Assembly: GCA_949987565.1 (NCBI GenBank)
Contig: OX465111.1
Span: forward strand, 15,324,549-15,388,548
Length of the DNA stretch: 64,000 nt
Reading direction: 5' to 3'
Origin: Luidia sarsii
Lineage: Eukaryota > Echinodermata > Asteroidea > Paxillosida > Luidiidae
Below are positions 49,018 through 59,331 of the stretch, piece by piece. Each line of letters starts with the position of its first letter. Positions within the stretch are counted from its first letter, which is position 1. The notes beneath the pieces are model-generated. The model was not told the DNA's origin and did no database searches. It was given only the letters and a program-made list of their open reading frames with translations. The position numbers and the translations under genes were made by a program.

Positions 49018-49556
49018 GTAAGGAGGAGAGACGACAGACAGATAAACAAGCAGACAGAACCACTGTCCAACAAACAAATGATGTAACACTAAATCCACCG
49101 GCGAGCATGCAGATGGCAGTGAACCCACTGTCAGAAAGGCAGTTTTTACTCTCCAGAAATGGATTCAGTATCTTTAGGGAAAGAGAGCCCATAACTCATG
49201 TCAAGAAGCCCGCTTAAACCACCGACTGAAAGATATATCCTAAGGGAGTGTGTACCTGTAGTCTTCAACTTGAAATGTGGAGACTTATCCAACAACGAAC
49301 CAGAAGGGACATTGCCCGGTTTCTTCCCCCCTGATGTTGGTTTCGCTACCGGTGTTTGACTTGTCAGTTGTCCTTGGCACTCCTTAGCCTCACAAAGATA
49401 TCTGTTAGCGGTTCATTAAGTGCGGCGTTCCTGCCCTCGTGGCTCTTGACAAGCCCAGAGCTCCCCCCGCACAATGCAGGGACACATCGTCAGGTTGACT
49501 CGGCCAGGTTCTAATCTCCCCCTCCTTTCGTTTTTTGATTCATTTCCTGTTGGCAG
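49018..49556 (+). other. Intron 7
   Basis: A 539-bp intron. An open frame runs from exon 7 into its first 180 bp by chance. The acceptor side has a good pyrimidine tract (CCCCCTCCTTTCG...CTGTTGGCAG). Confidence 0.75.
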
Positions 49557-49611
49557 GGGTGGTCTCTATTCCGCTGGAGCCAATCAGTAACCGGGCAACG
49601 GTTGAGAAATG
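49557..49611 (+). CDS. DAB2IP/SYNGAP1/RASAL2-like: Exon 8: end of the C2 domain (55-bp micro-exon)
   Basis: This short exon completes a Gly codon and reads VVSIPLEPISNRATVEK plus 2 nt of the Trp codon. It matches vertebrate GLVSLPxxxxxGRxFVEKWYPV. The acceptor TGGCAG and donor TG/GTAAGT are both good, and phases on both sides fit. Confidence 0.95.
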
Positions 49612-50386
49612 GTAAGTCTGACGATAGAGGGCTTGGAGGATGTGGTTTTGTAGACTGGTTATGGAGGGGGTGGGGGGGTTTGGTTGGCCAACTAGGCCTG
49701 TCAGTATCGCCAGTCCGGAACTGAATGACGTGAACAGGAAGTGAGATACTTCAATTTTTGTTCTTGACCCTGACAAATTGCTTCAAATGGTAGTTAAAAA
49801 ATTAATTTTGACTGAAGACGGGGCGGATGAAAGAGGTGGTGAGGGAAGTCTTCATTGGGTACTAAGGCAGAATGAGGTGGGGCACCGGCTAAGGCCTATC
49901 AACATTTTGACACAGTATCAAGATTTTGGCCGGTTGCCCGACTAAAAAGCTAGACTGCCCTCTCAACCCAGTGCTAAGTAGATCCCTATTGGACAAAATT
50001 TAGAGGGCCTGACATATTGATCCTAGCAGGACTTTTCTCAAAGGCAGAAGTGGATTTGACTTGATTTGACTACTGGAAAGAAACTTTCCGTGGTTTGCCT
50101 TCTTGGGTCTGATCAGTAAGAAATGGGAGAGGTTTAGGAACATTTGAATTCAGGACTTCAGCCTGCAATAGATATGACTTGAATTTGTGTTTAACATTTT
50201 TCAAATCTTTTTATTTTAGAGCAAAAACTTTTGACTCATCGGGATACAAACCCACCCTTTTTTTTAAACGCACCACACTCTAAAACCTGATTGATACAGA
50301 CCTTGGGTAGGGGTCATTATATTTTCTTTGTTTGCATTGCTTTGATCACTTTCTGATTTTCTTTGGCTGATTTTTCATTTCGTCAG
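49612..50386 (+). other. Intron 8
   Basis: A 775-bp intron with an element family 1 arm (49950-50060: TTTAGAGGGCCTGACATATT, then GATCCTAGCAGGACTTTTCT) and a reversed B-box-like GGGATACAAACCC near 50240. No further exon. Confidence 0.75.
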
Positions 50387-50498
50387 GTACCCAGTAGTGC
50401 ACAGTTCTTCAAAAGGTGAAACGCCAAGTCTACGTATCAAAGCCCGCTACCAGAGCATTAGTATTCTGCCCATTGCACAGTACTCAGAACTTGCCCAG
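50387..50498 (+). CDS. DAB2IP/SYNGAP1/RASAL2-like: Exon 9: C2-to-GAP linker
   Basis: The acceptor TTTCGTCAG and donor CAG/GTAAGA bound 112 bp: WYPVVHSSSKGETP, then SLRIKARYQSISILPIAQY and SELAQ. Vertebrates have IRIKARYQTITILPMExYKEFA. The SynGAP-type Gly-rich insertion is absent, so the linker is as short as in DAB2IP/RASAL2. It ends in phase 0. Confidence 0.96.
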
Positions 50499-50742
50499 GT
50501 AAGACCGCCCGTCTAATGCCATTGCTTTGTGTAGCATGTGGGCCTTGGTGCCAGACTGGTCTCCATTGGTCTTCACGTGGCTGTGAAAACCAAGAATTGG
50601 TTGGACTTTATTCTCTCATCATTGTGCACAAATTTTCAAAGCACTAAGCCAAACGGAAACCATTGGATCAGTTCGTGATCAGAACTGAAAAATTGCATCC
50701 CAGCAAGTGAGTTTGGGTACCAGACTGACTGCCAGAATTCAT

Positions 50743-50830
50743 TGGCTATGGCTTGAAATGATACACATTGCCTGCGTAGCTCTTGGCGCGCAGCTTCCAT
50801 AGACATGTGTGTGATTTGAAGCCATAGCCA
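50743..50830. mobile_element. Small inverted-repeat element, family 4
   Basis: Arms 50743-50768 and 50805-50830 are reverse complements with about 3 mismatches in 26 (TGGCTATGGCTT...; ...AAGCCATAGCCA). A half copy lies near 14453-14495 (CTATAGACTTGTGTGT ... GAAGCCATAG), and a relative at 61909-61986. Confidence 0.65.
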
Positions 50831-53800
50831 GAGAATTCGTACAGGGCCACCTCAGGCAGCACAGGTGAGATGTAGGGTGCCTGACTAAACCATGTTGCAG
50901 TACCCGTGGAGGATGGATTATATGCAGTGCTGAGTCACCTGCACAGGTAGCAATTAGGGCACCTGTCCAGAAACAACATAGCTTCCTGTCCCAATGAAGC
51001 GTGTGGTTTGCACAGGGAGAATGGCCACAGTCTGTGCTTAAGGGATGATTTGGAATCACGGTCCACCCAACTATTGCAAAGAGTATAGTCAACGGATGGA
51101 GCCAGGGTGTCAGAGAACAGGACAATTTTTGTTTGCCAAGCGTTGGGGTTTTTTTTTCGGTCAGGAAGTGAGTCGTCTTTTTTGGGGAGGTTGGCTGTCC
51201 CTCCGTCCATCTGGTCTGGTCAGTTGCTCCTGTCAGTTGCATCTAGAAGAGTGCACTGTCCACTGAGTTGCCCCACGGGACTGGCTGTTTTTTCTAAACT
51301 GAAGAAACGAGAGGAAGGAAATGTCACCTGGAGGAGTGAGAACAAACAGTGGAGAGAGATGTCCCGGGAGGGAGATGTCCCGGGAGGGATCTGACCGGAG
51401 AAATATTGTCCGACGGACTTGGCAGTCTGCACTGACCTTTTGAGGGGCTGGAATATCAAAGCCATATGGTCTCCATTAGACATATTTGGTCTTGGATGTC
51501 GGCCATTACAGTGGTAGAATCGGTGGAGAGGATAGGATGGCACTCAGACAGTTCTGGGCTCCCAAACCTACCTTTCATAAATTGAAACCACACTCTTTTA
51601 ATAGAAAAAGGGATTTATACTATTACCTGGCCAGTTTTTTGTCTGTGATAGAGAGATCGATACTAGCATTGCAATGCAGTGAATGGCCAACTGAGTAATT
51701 GTATCCACAGATGTGATCATACATGTAGGTGCTATGTATCTGATACCAGGCACCCAGCACAAGGTGGTAGAACTACACACCCAAAACGCAATGTGAAGAT
51801 TGCATGCTGTAAGACTGACCATGCTACCATCTGAACATGTCTTCAGTAATCCTGTTTTTGCTCAATTGGTAGACCTTCTATACAATCACAATTGTAGTCC
51901 TGAATATCGCTCTGGGAATTAGGATTGGAAAACAAAACTACTTCTGCTTGTTTGGAGTCAGGAATAAGGTTTGCGTTTGACCAGCTGGGAGTGGGAGGAA
52001 GGGGGATGGCTTGCTATCCCCTGCAGTCCTTTAGCCTTTGCCAAAGGGAAGAGATGGACCAATCTTCTGGTTTGTTCTTAAAAAAGAGAGATCTAGGTGA
52101 CAAAAGAGGAGGAGGGAGATCGCTGACAAGATTACGGACGAGGATGACTGGCCATAAACCTCTCTGGACTCTCTGCCCAAGAGAGGAAGGGACTCGCAGA
52201 ATCCCCAAACTTGCAGTGTTGCTCAATAAGCACCCACAATTTGCTTCAGCACAAAAAAGTCACAATTCATAGGATCAGCTTGCCAAGGTGGGACAGCCCA
52301 TTTTGGTTCCACTATGGTTATGACAGGCTCTCTGAATCTGAGCACCACTTTCTATTGTTTACACAAAGGCTCTTTTCAGCCTCAAACAAATCAATACGAA
52401 GTAAGACAAAGACTCGTTTGGACGCAAGTTTCCACGTGAATTGCCGGATTAGCGGCAACAATTGTGCTATTGTGGGACCTTTACTGTGGATGATCACAGA
52501 TATATATTGTTCCCGACTGTCTTAGCGAGATTTGAAAATGACGCATTGTTATAAAGGGAAATGTATGGCGGTCATGGGCACTGGAAAAATGCCCGGCGCG
52601 AAGTGGTTAAGCGGCTTCACGAAATTGGTCCCTGGGCTCCATGGTACGAATTGTAAACGGATACCAGGAGCAGGATGGTCAGCAAGCAGGTACGGGGAGG
52701 TCCCTGGCTCCTCGCCCCCATCCTAAGCTCCCCCGGGAACCAGGATAGAAACCTCAGTGGCAGGCCAACACGTGGAGAGTAGAATTGTAGCAAAAGGAAC
52801 CTTAGGAACCCCCATCCGTAGGATATTAGATTTGACGACACTCCATCCCAGCATCCGCTCCGTCTCCCTTGGGGGAGAGGAGGAGGAGGCGAGTGTGTGT
52901 TAACTCCTTCTTGAAACCAGAGGATTAGAGAGAGAAAGGGAGAGAGTGAGAGAGAAATATGAGGATATGTGACAGGTTTTGGGAGCTGGAGGAGAGTGGG
53001 TAAGGTTTGCCTGCTGCCTGCCTCTGGCCTTCTGCCAAGTCATGGCGCCTGACTCATGAAGTGAGCCGTGAATCACTTCTGCAGAAATAGCCATCGGAGC
53101 CCGCAGTCTGCGGGAGGGGGACAGTGGGTCTGGTGTCACAAGGCCTTGTCTATGCCTCATTGCTGGCCACTTGGCCGTGGTGCTGGTGGTGGTGTGTGCT
53201 GGGCTGTGTTGATGTAATTACGCGGGCTGTCTCGTTTGTGCTGGCCGGTAATTGGGGCGTCAGGGAGCGATGGATGACTACCGGGACAACAGGAGAGGGC
53301 GCTTCGTCCTTGTAAGGTTTTTTTTTTCCTTTTTATTTTTTTTAACAAGTCTTGTACTGTGTAGGAGTGTGTGGGTGGGTGTCTAGTGGATTCAAGGGAG
53401 TGGCTCTCAGGGTCTTGTGAATGTGCAGTTACATGTGAGTGCAGGCGAAGAGGGAGAAAGAAAGAGGGGTGGGAGAGAGAATTGGGAAGAGAGAGAGCTA
53501 AAGAGATAAAGAGAGAGAGAGAGAAGGTGGAAAGCTTTGCATGAACAGCGCTTGGATTTGGATGCTGCATTTTTACAGGCAGTCTGGAGGCAACCAACTC
53601 CATTGCATTGCACTCTGCTTGCATAAGAGAACAATTTTGGTTCTATTTTAAGCAGGTAAATGTTTGTTTTGGACTGGTTACGTGGAAACCCTCCCAAGTT
53701 TCTTGAAGTTAAATGATTTAAGTTTCATGACTTTGTCATTGAGTTAGTACTGCAATAAGTTCACTATCACTGTTTCCTTGGACAAATATGTACTTTCCGC

Positions 53801-54065
53801 ATAGATGAATTACTGCTGTCAAGGGTAGGTTGGGAAAATGTCAAATGTTTCTGTCCTCAGCTGGCAGTTGGGCAGTACACATACTTAATAGAGCATTTCA
53901 AGTGAAATTCATGACGGAGCAGAAACTTGCATTTAATCCCGAAATCCAAGATTTTAATCCATTAGTCTTAAGAAAACAAATCTAGCGGAAATGTAAAAAT
54001 GAGTCATTTCATCAAGAGTAGGTGGGGGAAAGGTTGAAGGTGAGGTTTAAAGGTGATTTTTAATT

Positions 54066-54362
54066 TTCCTCTCCCCCCTCCCTCTCCCCATCTCTATTAC
54101 CTTTCCTCGTACTTTCACCTGCCGTATCTTTCTCATCTCTCCCTCTCCTCCCTTTTCTCCTCTCCCTCCTCTCTCTCTCTTCTTTCTTTCTCTTCCTCCG
54201 GCATCTCTGCTCTCTCCTCTCTCTCCTCTCTGTCCTGTCTGTCCCCTCTCTCCTTCCTTTCTCCTCTCCTCACTTCTATCTCTCCTCCCCCCTCTCACTC
54301 TCTTCTCCTGTCCTCTCCTGTCCTCTCCTCTCCTCCCTCTTCTCTCCCCTTTCTCATTCTCA
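54066..54362 (+). repeat. Long polypyrimidine tract at the exon 10 acceptor
   Basis: About 300 bp almost wholly C and T (TCTCC, CTCTC words, not strictly periodic), broken by a few purines near 54082-54127 and 54200-54210. It ends in CTCACAG at the exon 10 acceptor. The complementary strand gives spurious Arg/Glu/Gly-rich open frames. Confidence 0.9.
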
Positions 54363-54365
54363 CAG

Positions 54366-54528
54366 TACTTGAAGGAAAATGCTGTCAGCTTGTGCCAGCT
54401 GATTGAGCAGCAGATAAATGTCAAGACCAAGGAGGAGATTGCCACCTCTCTGGTCAAAGTACTCCAGTGCCTTGGCACAGCCAACGAGTTCCTCGTGGAG
54501 CTGGTCATGACGGAAACTCGGACCATGA
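54366..54528 (+). CDS. DAB2IP/SYNGAP1/RASAL2-like: Exon 10: N-terminal helices of the RasGAP domain
   Basis: The acceptor CTCACAG and donor A/GTGAGT bound 163 bp: YLKENAVSLCQLIEQQINVK, then TKEEIATSLVKVLQCLGTA and NEFLVELVMTETRTM. It aligns with LCxxLEPxxxxKxKEExAxALVHILQSTGxxxDFLxDLxMxEV. The family's His (ALVHIL) is Lys here. Last nt begins an Asn codon. Confidence 0.97.
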
Positions 54529-55236
54529 GTGAGTCGGTGTTTGTAAACATGCAAAGCATTAGATTCTGGCCACTGCCCTCACATGCAAGTAGTACTGGTA
54601 TTGTCAGGAGTGCACTTTTGAAATGAATTTGCTTCTTGCAAAGGCCAACTGGACCAGCATTCAACTGCTAGATGGCTGTCAGCCAATTCAAATTGCGTCT
54701 TGTTGTTATCATTGATTATTCTTAAAATTTAGTGGGCCTGACGTTTCAATCCTAGCAGGACCTTTCTCAAAGGCAGAGTGACAAGGACAAAACAGAAACA
54801 TGTACACGAAGGAAGGGGGAAGAGAGTGAATTGATTATTGTTCAGATACGTTATTGTTATTGGTATCAAATTGTTGTTACTTAGACACTTGTCTGGCGTC
54901 GCGATAAACTAGTTCGGAGTGCTGCGAGCCAATTCAACTTGCATTCGGTAATGCTTGTTTGAGCCTCAATGTGGGCACTACAAGATCGTTGGCCTTTCTG
55001 GCATTGCAAGCACTAGTTAAGAGTGCTACTAGCTGTTCAGACATTAATCTGGTAAAGGCTGGTCAGGCAAGGTCATTGTAACCTGACATTGCAGACACTA
55101 GTCACACTGACGAATGTGCAGATACATTTAATCTTTAAAATTGTGAGTAAAACAAACCCGAAAAAAATCCTCCATCGGGCATGGGGTGTACAGCTTTGAG
55201 AGTAACAAGATTGTTGTTTTTTTCATTTCATTGCAG
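54529..55236 (+). other. Intron 10
   Basis: A 708-bp intron with a clear element family 1 arm (54725-54785: AATTTAGTGGGCCTGACGTT, then TCAATCCTAGCAGGACCTTT). The acceptor has a good pyrimidine tract (TTGTTGTTTTTTTCATTTCATTGCAG). Confidence 0.8.
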
Positions 55237-55316
55237 ATGACGAGAGCCTCATTTTCAGGGCCAACACCATGGCAACCAAGTCCATGGAGGCATTCATGAA
55301 GCTTATCGGAGGAAAG
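55237..55316 (+). CDS. DAB2IP/SYNGAP1/RASAL2-like: Exon 11: RasGAP arginine-finger exon
   Basis: It reads NDESLIFRANTMATKSMEAF and MKLIGGK, aligning with vertebrate EHLIFRENTLATKAIEEYxKLxGQK. The Arg of IFR (codon AGG at 55257-55259, residue 392 of this model) sits at the arginine-finger position (p120GAP R789, neurofibromin R1276). This finger enters the Ras active site and stabilises the GTP-hydrolysis transition state. Ala replaces the family's Glu after it. Donor AAG/GTGATT. Confidence 0.97.
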
Positions 55317-55446
55317 GTGATTGACTTTACCGTGCATTTTAGATCATTGTAGTCAGTCAAGCTGCGATATATTGAGGGTTATGTGGTTTATTATTTGTTT
55401 AAAGAAATTGATAAATAAATAATTCAATTATTATTAACTTCTGCAG
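55317..55446 (+). other. Intron 11
   Basis: A 130-bp intron, the shortest in the gene. AT-rich, with acceptor TTAACTTCTGCAG. Confidence 0.85.
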
Positions 55447-55509
55447 TACTTGCAAGACACAATCGGTGACTTTGTCCACACAATTTACGAGAGTGACGAT
55501 GATTGTGAG
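55447..55509 (+). CDS. DAB2IP/SYNGAP1/RASAL2-like: Exon 12: RasGAP domain, 63-bp exon
   Basis: It reads YLQDTIGDFVHTIYESDDD, then CE, aligning with YLxDALGEFIKALYESDENCE. Both boundaries are phase 0 (acceptor CTGCAG, donor GAG/GTAAGA). Confidence 0.96.
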
Positions 55510-56128
55510 GTAAGATATTTTGATTTATTACAAAACCCTTTTCACTCCAATTTGTTACTCTAAAAAATGTTGAACACAAAGTCTATCAAATGTAGCCATG
55601 ATTTCAATGGATCCGAACTCAAGATAACAGTATGCTGATGATAAGTATGTAAATGAGGTGATTTTCATTGATGGACTAGTGGTAGGTGAGAAGGAGTGGC
55701 ATAAGATGCCAGTGTGGTGATATTCATAGATTCAATGGCTCAATGGTTAAAAGTAAAGGTGTGATTAGGGGAAGGGGTGTGCTAATGATGTGATTGCATT
55801 GATGGGTTTGATGGACAGGCTAACTATTGACAGGTGAGGTGTGGCAGTGTATGCTAATGAGGCCATTTGCATTGATTGACGGGCTAATTGTGCTTAGGGC
55901 AAGGGGTGTGCTAATAAGGTGATTTGCATTGATGGACAGGCTAACCATTGGCAGGTGAGGCGTGGCAGTGTATGCTAATGAGGCCATTTGCATTGATTGA
56001 CGGGCTTATTGTGATTAGGGCAAGGGGTGTGCCAATGAGGTGATTTGCATTGATGGACAGGCTAACCATTGGCAGGTGAGGCGTGGCAGTGTATGCTAAT
56101 GAGGCCATTTGCATTGATTGACGGGCAG
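55510..56128 (+). other. Intron 12, largely minisatellite
   Basis: A 619-bp intron, the last 490 bp of which are a degenerate tandem repeat (see 55640-56128). Confidence 0.85.
55640..56128 (+). repeat. Minisatellite, 121-bp period, reaching the exon 13 acceptor
   Basis: TGCTAATGAGGCCATTTGCA recurs exactly 121 bp apart at 55852, 55973 and 56094. Each unit has two related halves (GGTGATTTGCATTGATGGAC; GGCCATTTGCATTGATTGAC). More diverged halves extend back to about 55640. The last partial unit ends ATTGATTGACGGGCAG, which is itself the exon 13 3' splice site. Confidence 0.92.
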
Positions 56129-56328
56129 GTGGACCCCACCAAGGTGTCCAGCAGCATCCTGCTGCAGCAGCACCAGGCCACGCTGACCATGCTGTCGGAG
56201 ATGGCCTGCTGCAAGATTGTCAACTCAGCCGCCACCTTCCCCTCAGACCTGCGGGCCGTCTTCCACTCCTTCTGCCAGCACAGCCAGAACCAGCCCAACG
56301 GCCAGGTGGTCAGCGACAAACTCATCAG
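56129..56328 (+). CDS. DAB2IP/SYNGAP1/RASAL2-like: Exon 13: central RasGAP domain
   Basis: It reads VDPTKVSSSILLQQHQATL, MLSEMACCKIVNSAATFPSD, LRAVFHSFCQHSQNQ and VVSDKLI, plus 2 nt of a Ser codon. Vertebrates: VDPxKCxxxxLxxHQxNLxMCCELAxCKIINSxCVFPRELKEVFASW...ISERLIS. Donor CAG/GTGAGC. The acceptor GACGGGCAG lacks a pyrimidine tract because the minisatellite runs up to it. Confidence 0.97.
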
Positions 56329-56594
56329 GTGAGCGGCGTGGAGCGACCAATCCGAGCCAGCATCTGTCCCCTCCTGTCTGTTTGTCCGTCTGTTCCGCTG
56401 TCTGCATGAAATGCTTCTTTATTTGCCCCATGGATGTTGACTGTTGTCTACATTTGCATTGACACAAGTGTGATAAGCAATCTCATTCCATTTCTTTTGC
56501 CATGCATGCATCTGTCAGGTAGCCTGAACAGTGATTTTTATCAAAAATGAAAATGAAAAAAAAAATGAAACAATTGAAACAATTTGCAAATAAA

Positions 56595-56660
56595 ACTTTG
56601 ACTGGACTGGGACTTGAACCTGAGACCTCGGGCAAAGACTAGTTGACTTAGGAAAGGCCA
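56595..56660 (-). repeat. tRNA-like SINE head, reverse
   Basis: GGGACTTGAACCTGAGACCT is a reversed B-box region, the mirror of the forward head that starts only a few bases later. Confidence 0.6.
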
Positions 56661-56666
56661 CCACCT

Positions 56667-56735
56667 AAGGGCTGGATAGCTCAGATGGAAGAACAGTAGC
56701 ATGATAATCCAGAGGTCTCAGGTTAAAGTTTTTTT
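56667..56735 (+). repeat. tRNA-like SINE head, forward
   Basis: AAGGGCTGGATAGCTCAGAT is an A-box region, and CAGAGGTCTCAGGTTAAAGT includes the degraded B box. It is close to the copy at 41451. Confidence 0.65.
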
Positions 56736-57005
56736 GCCAATTTGTAATTTTTTTCGATTTGTTCAAAAGTTCCCAGTCAGTTTTTCCTTTGTTTGTTTGA
56801 CTAGAAATGAAGATGTTTAGGTGTTTGTATTGTTGAGAAAAAAAAAACTTGTACTCGGCTTTCAAAGTCATAGCAGAGTTACTTTCCTCGGTTGATGATG
56901 TTGTCAACATTTCTTTCCTGTTGTCAAAGTGCCTACCGAGGCTGCGGAGAGCCATGGCAACATTGCTGTTCTAGTTTACCAATAAGACTTTCCTTCTTTT
57001 CACAG

Positions 57006-57149
57006 TGGTTGTATATTCCTGCGGTTCCTCTGCCCAGCCATCATGTCTCCGAGCCTCTTTGACCTCATCCAGGAGTATCCTAGCGACAGGACCTCTCGCT
57101 GTCTCACGCTCATTGCCAAGACGGTCCAAGCCCTTGCCAACTATACAAA
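57006..57149 (+). CDS. DAB2IP/SYNGAP1/RASAL2-like: Exon 14: RasGAP FLR motif exon
   Basis: It completes a Ser codon and reads [38 protein letters not shown] and TVQALANYT plus 2 nt. [15 protein letters not shown] is identical to the vertebrate family. The FLR arginine (residue 505 of this model) matches p120GAP R903, which holds the finger loop. Vertebrates have SASLFLRF where this has SGCIFLRF. Phase on both sides is consistent (donor AA/GTGAGT). Confidence 0.97.
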
Positions 57150-57340
57150 GTGAGTTTCGGGAGAGCATTTTTCATTGTTTCCCCCCTCCCCTCCATTCTT
57201 TAAGCAAAGCAGTTTGTAGCATTTTTGCATTCATAAATCAGGCCTTCTAGATTCATGAATTTAGAGGACCCGATGTTTCCATGTTTGTTGGACCTTTCTG
57301 AAATTGTGTTTACTTTTTTTTTTTATTTTGTTACCTGCAG

Positions 57341-57431
57341 GTTTGGAACCAAAGAAAGTTACATGGTCTTCATGAATGAGTTCCTGGAGCGGGAATGGGG
57401 AAACATGAAGACGTTCCTTCAGGAAATATCG
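57341..57431 (+). CDS. DAB2IP/SYNGAP1/RASAL2-like: Exon 15: RasGAP domain
   Basis: The acceptor TTACCTGCAG precedes 57341. It completes a Lys codon, then [20 protein letters not shown] and [10 protein letters not shown]. Vertebrates: FGxKEExMxFMNxFLEHEWxxMxxFLLEIS. Donor TCG/GTGAGT, phase 0. The preceding 191-bp intron (57150-57340) has an element family 1 trace near 57250-57300. Confidence 0.97.
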
Positions 57432-58463
57432 GTGAGTCAGCCTCTTCCCTTCTCTCCTCACCACGCACTCCCTCTTCCCCTTCTCCAAATTCTTTCCAGA
57501 ATTCTCTCTGTTTATTTGCCAGAGCCCAATGGGCCACAGCCACCAGTAAAAGAGGGCTTGCTATGAGTTCATCGTCGCTCAAGCTTTTTCTTTCTTCCCT
57601 GGGCCCAATTTCACGGAGCCGCTTTAAGCGCAAAAACCTGCTAAGCATGGACATTCTTCCTTGATTACAACAAGATTGCGAACTGTATTTCATTTTGTAC
57701 TTATTACATTCAATTTGTATTCAAAATTTGGGTGCTAAGCTTAGGATACGAGTGGAACTTTGGCTGGCAACTTGATTTCATTGGGTGAGATTTTTCATGC
57801 TTAAGCGGTTCTATGATATTGAACCCTGATGATGGGTTTGGCACTCACTGTCCACTATGTCAAGTTACCGGCTCATCCCTGAGTCACACTCATTATTGGA
57901 AAGAGATGGTTTACATGGTGCCACTGAAAACCTTTTGCTATGTGATTCCACCATGCAAACCTTCAAGTCCTATCAAACTTCCTGTTTGCTGCATGCACGG
58001 GAGCAGTCCTGTGTGAGAGCTGGATAGCTCAGGAGCTGGAAAAGACTGCCACATAAACCACTACCTTTAATACTGTACTGGAAGAATTAAGTATATGTCT
58101 GCTGGCCTAGGTGCCTGGTATTGGGCCACACCATTCAACTGGCTATGCAGTATACTCAATGACGCATCATGTACAACAAGAATGAAATTGTTGAATTGTA
58201 TCCACAGAATGTTACAGTTCTGAACACCCCAGTTTAAATCCTGGTCAGAACCATTATTCTTTGCTCTTTTGATTAATTGATGAAGATTTTCTGATTAATA
58301 GAAATAAAAGGGTTGTTAATCGCGGTGGTTCAGTTACAGGTACTGTTTAATTTCCTGTCTTTTATAATTATGCCTTTGAGAAATGTCCGTTTAGAATCAA
58401 GATATCAGGGTCCCCTTTTTTCCGATTCATTTAGAATTCTTACGTGATTTTGTCTTGCTGCAG
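57432..58463 (+). other. Intron 15
   Basis: A 1.03-kb intron containing a family 2 inverted-repeat element (57601-57826), a tRNA-like SINE piece (A box near 58022, B box CAGTTTAAATCCTGG near 58229), and a family 1 trace near 58373-58415. The acceptor TTTTGTCTTGCTGCAG is good. Confidence 0.75.
57601..57826. mobile_element. Small inverted-repeat element (MITE-like), family 2
   Basis: The start GGGCCCAATTTCACGGAGCC and end GGTTCTATGATATTGAACCC are imperfect reverse complements. Internal GCTTTAAGCGCAAAAACCTG, CTGCTAAGC and TTTGGCTGGCAACTTGATTT match the copy at 27121-27364. Confidence 0.75.
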
Positions 58464-58574
58464 AGTCCCCCCGACAAGGCCAACACAGTCAAGTTCAACG
58501 GCTACACGGACCTAGGCAAGGAGCTCTCACTACTGCACAGTCTGCTGGTAGAAACGCTGGACGACTGTGAAAAG
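58464..58574 (+). CDS. DAB2IP/SYNGAP1/RASAL2-like: Exon 16: end of the RasGAP domain
   Basis: It reads SPPDKANTVKFNGYTDLGKE, then LSLLHSLLVETLDDCEK, aligning with FxGYIDLGRELSxLHSLLWEVxxQL. Phase 0 on both sides (acceptor GCTGCAG, donor AAG/GTAACC). The family Trp of LLWE is Val here. Confidence 0.96.
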
Positions 58575-59331
58575 GTAACCCCCTCCCCTGCCCCTAAAGC
58601 CTGCCTCCTGATTCCCTCCCTCCAGTCGGCCCTGACTGTGGTGGTCTGAACTCTTGGTTGTTCTTGTGATTCAAATCTTCTTCCCAATCTTCCTTTCATC
58701 AGTTGACTTCTTTTTTTAATCAAACAAAGTAAAAGAAACCTGCCTCAGATTTGTTTCCAATTCTTCTTTTTAATTTCACTCTTGTGCCATTTATGATTCA
58801 AAAACACAAGAAGGTCAGGCTTGGATCTGAAATGCCTTGTAAGTAGTTCTATGCCTTGTGGTTAAGGTTGAGGACTTAAATTCGGTTGGTCTCTCGAAAA
58901 GGCTGCAATGGCCTCTAATAAAACAAGATTCTAAGCATTCACAGGTCATACATTCTAATCACACATAAGCACCCTCAGCATAGGTGTCGGATTAGATAGC
59001 TTAAAAGCCAACTTACTATGAAACAAGAGCCTTCCTGATGTGAAGTTAGCTTAAATTTGAGTGTTTTTACCTTATTGTTCCAATTGGCATGATTGAAACA
59101 CAGGCAGCAATGTTGAATTGCATTCTCACTGATCCAAAGTGGAATATATCTGCACATTCTCCAGACGGTATTCTAAACAAGACCTTAACTGATGTTACGT
59201 CAGAAATGAGTTCTCTTTGCCTGATTACCACGATTAAAACACAGACAGCCTGGTTGAACCCGAGTGTGCCTTCACATTCAGCTGATAGTATCTTGTTGAT
59301 TCATATGGGTTATTGTTTCTACTTTTGATAG
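58575..59331 (+). other. Intron 16
   Basis: A 757-bp intron with two loosely similar segments (59085-59160 and 59225-59300: GATTGAAACACAGGCAGCAA / GATTAAAACACAGACAGCCT), probably an old duplication. The acceptor tract is TTATTGTTTCTACTTTTGATAG. Confidence 0.7.

Larger units (their letters stand above)
50499..54365 (+). other. Intron 9
   Basis: A 3.9-kb intron. It contains an inverted repeat of element family 4 (50743-50830), GA-rich tracts (52921-52952, 53450-53525) and, directly before exon 10, a 300-bp almost pure C/T tract (54066-54362). Minus-strand Arg/Glu-rich frames there are artefacts of composition. Confidence 0.7.
56329..57005 (+). other. Intron 13
   Basis: A 677-bp intron containing two tRNA-like SINE heads in opposite orientations (56595-56660 and 56667-56735). 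The acceptor tract is AGACTTTCCTTCTTTTCACAG. Confidence 0.75.

Noticed and set aside
50739..51242. 167-codon minus-strand frame in intron 9
   Set aside because: It begins in unique intron sequence and ends in a MITE-like hairpin. There is no motif or conserved composition.
54047..54664. 205-codon minus-strand frame rich in Arg, Glu and Gly
   Set aside because: It lies on the complement of the pyrimidine tract and overlaps exon 10 antisense. The composition is explained by the repeat.
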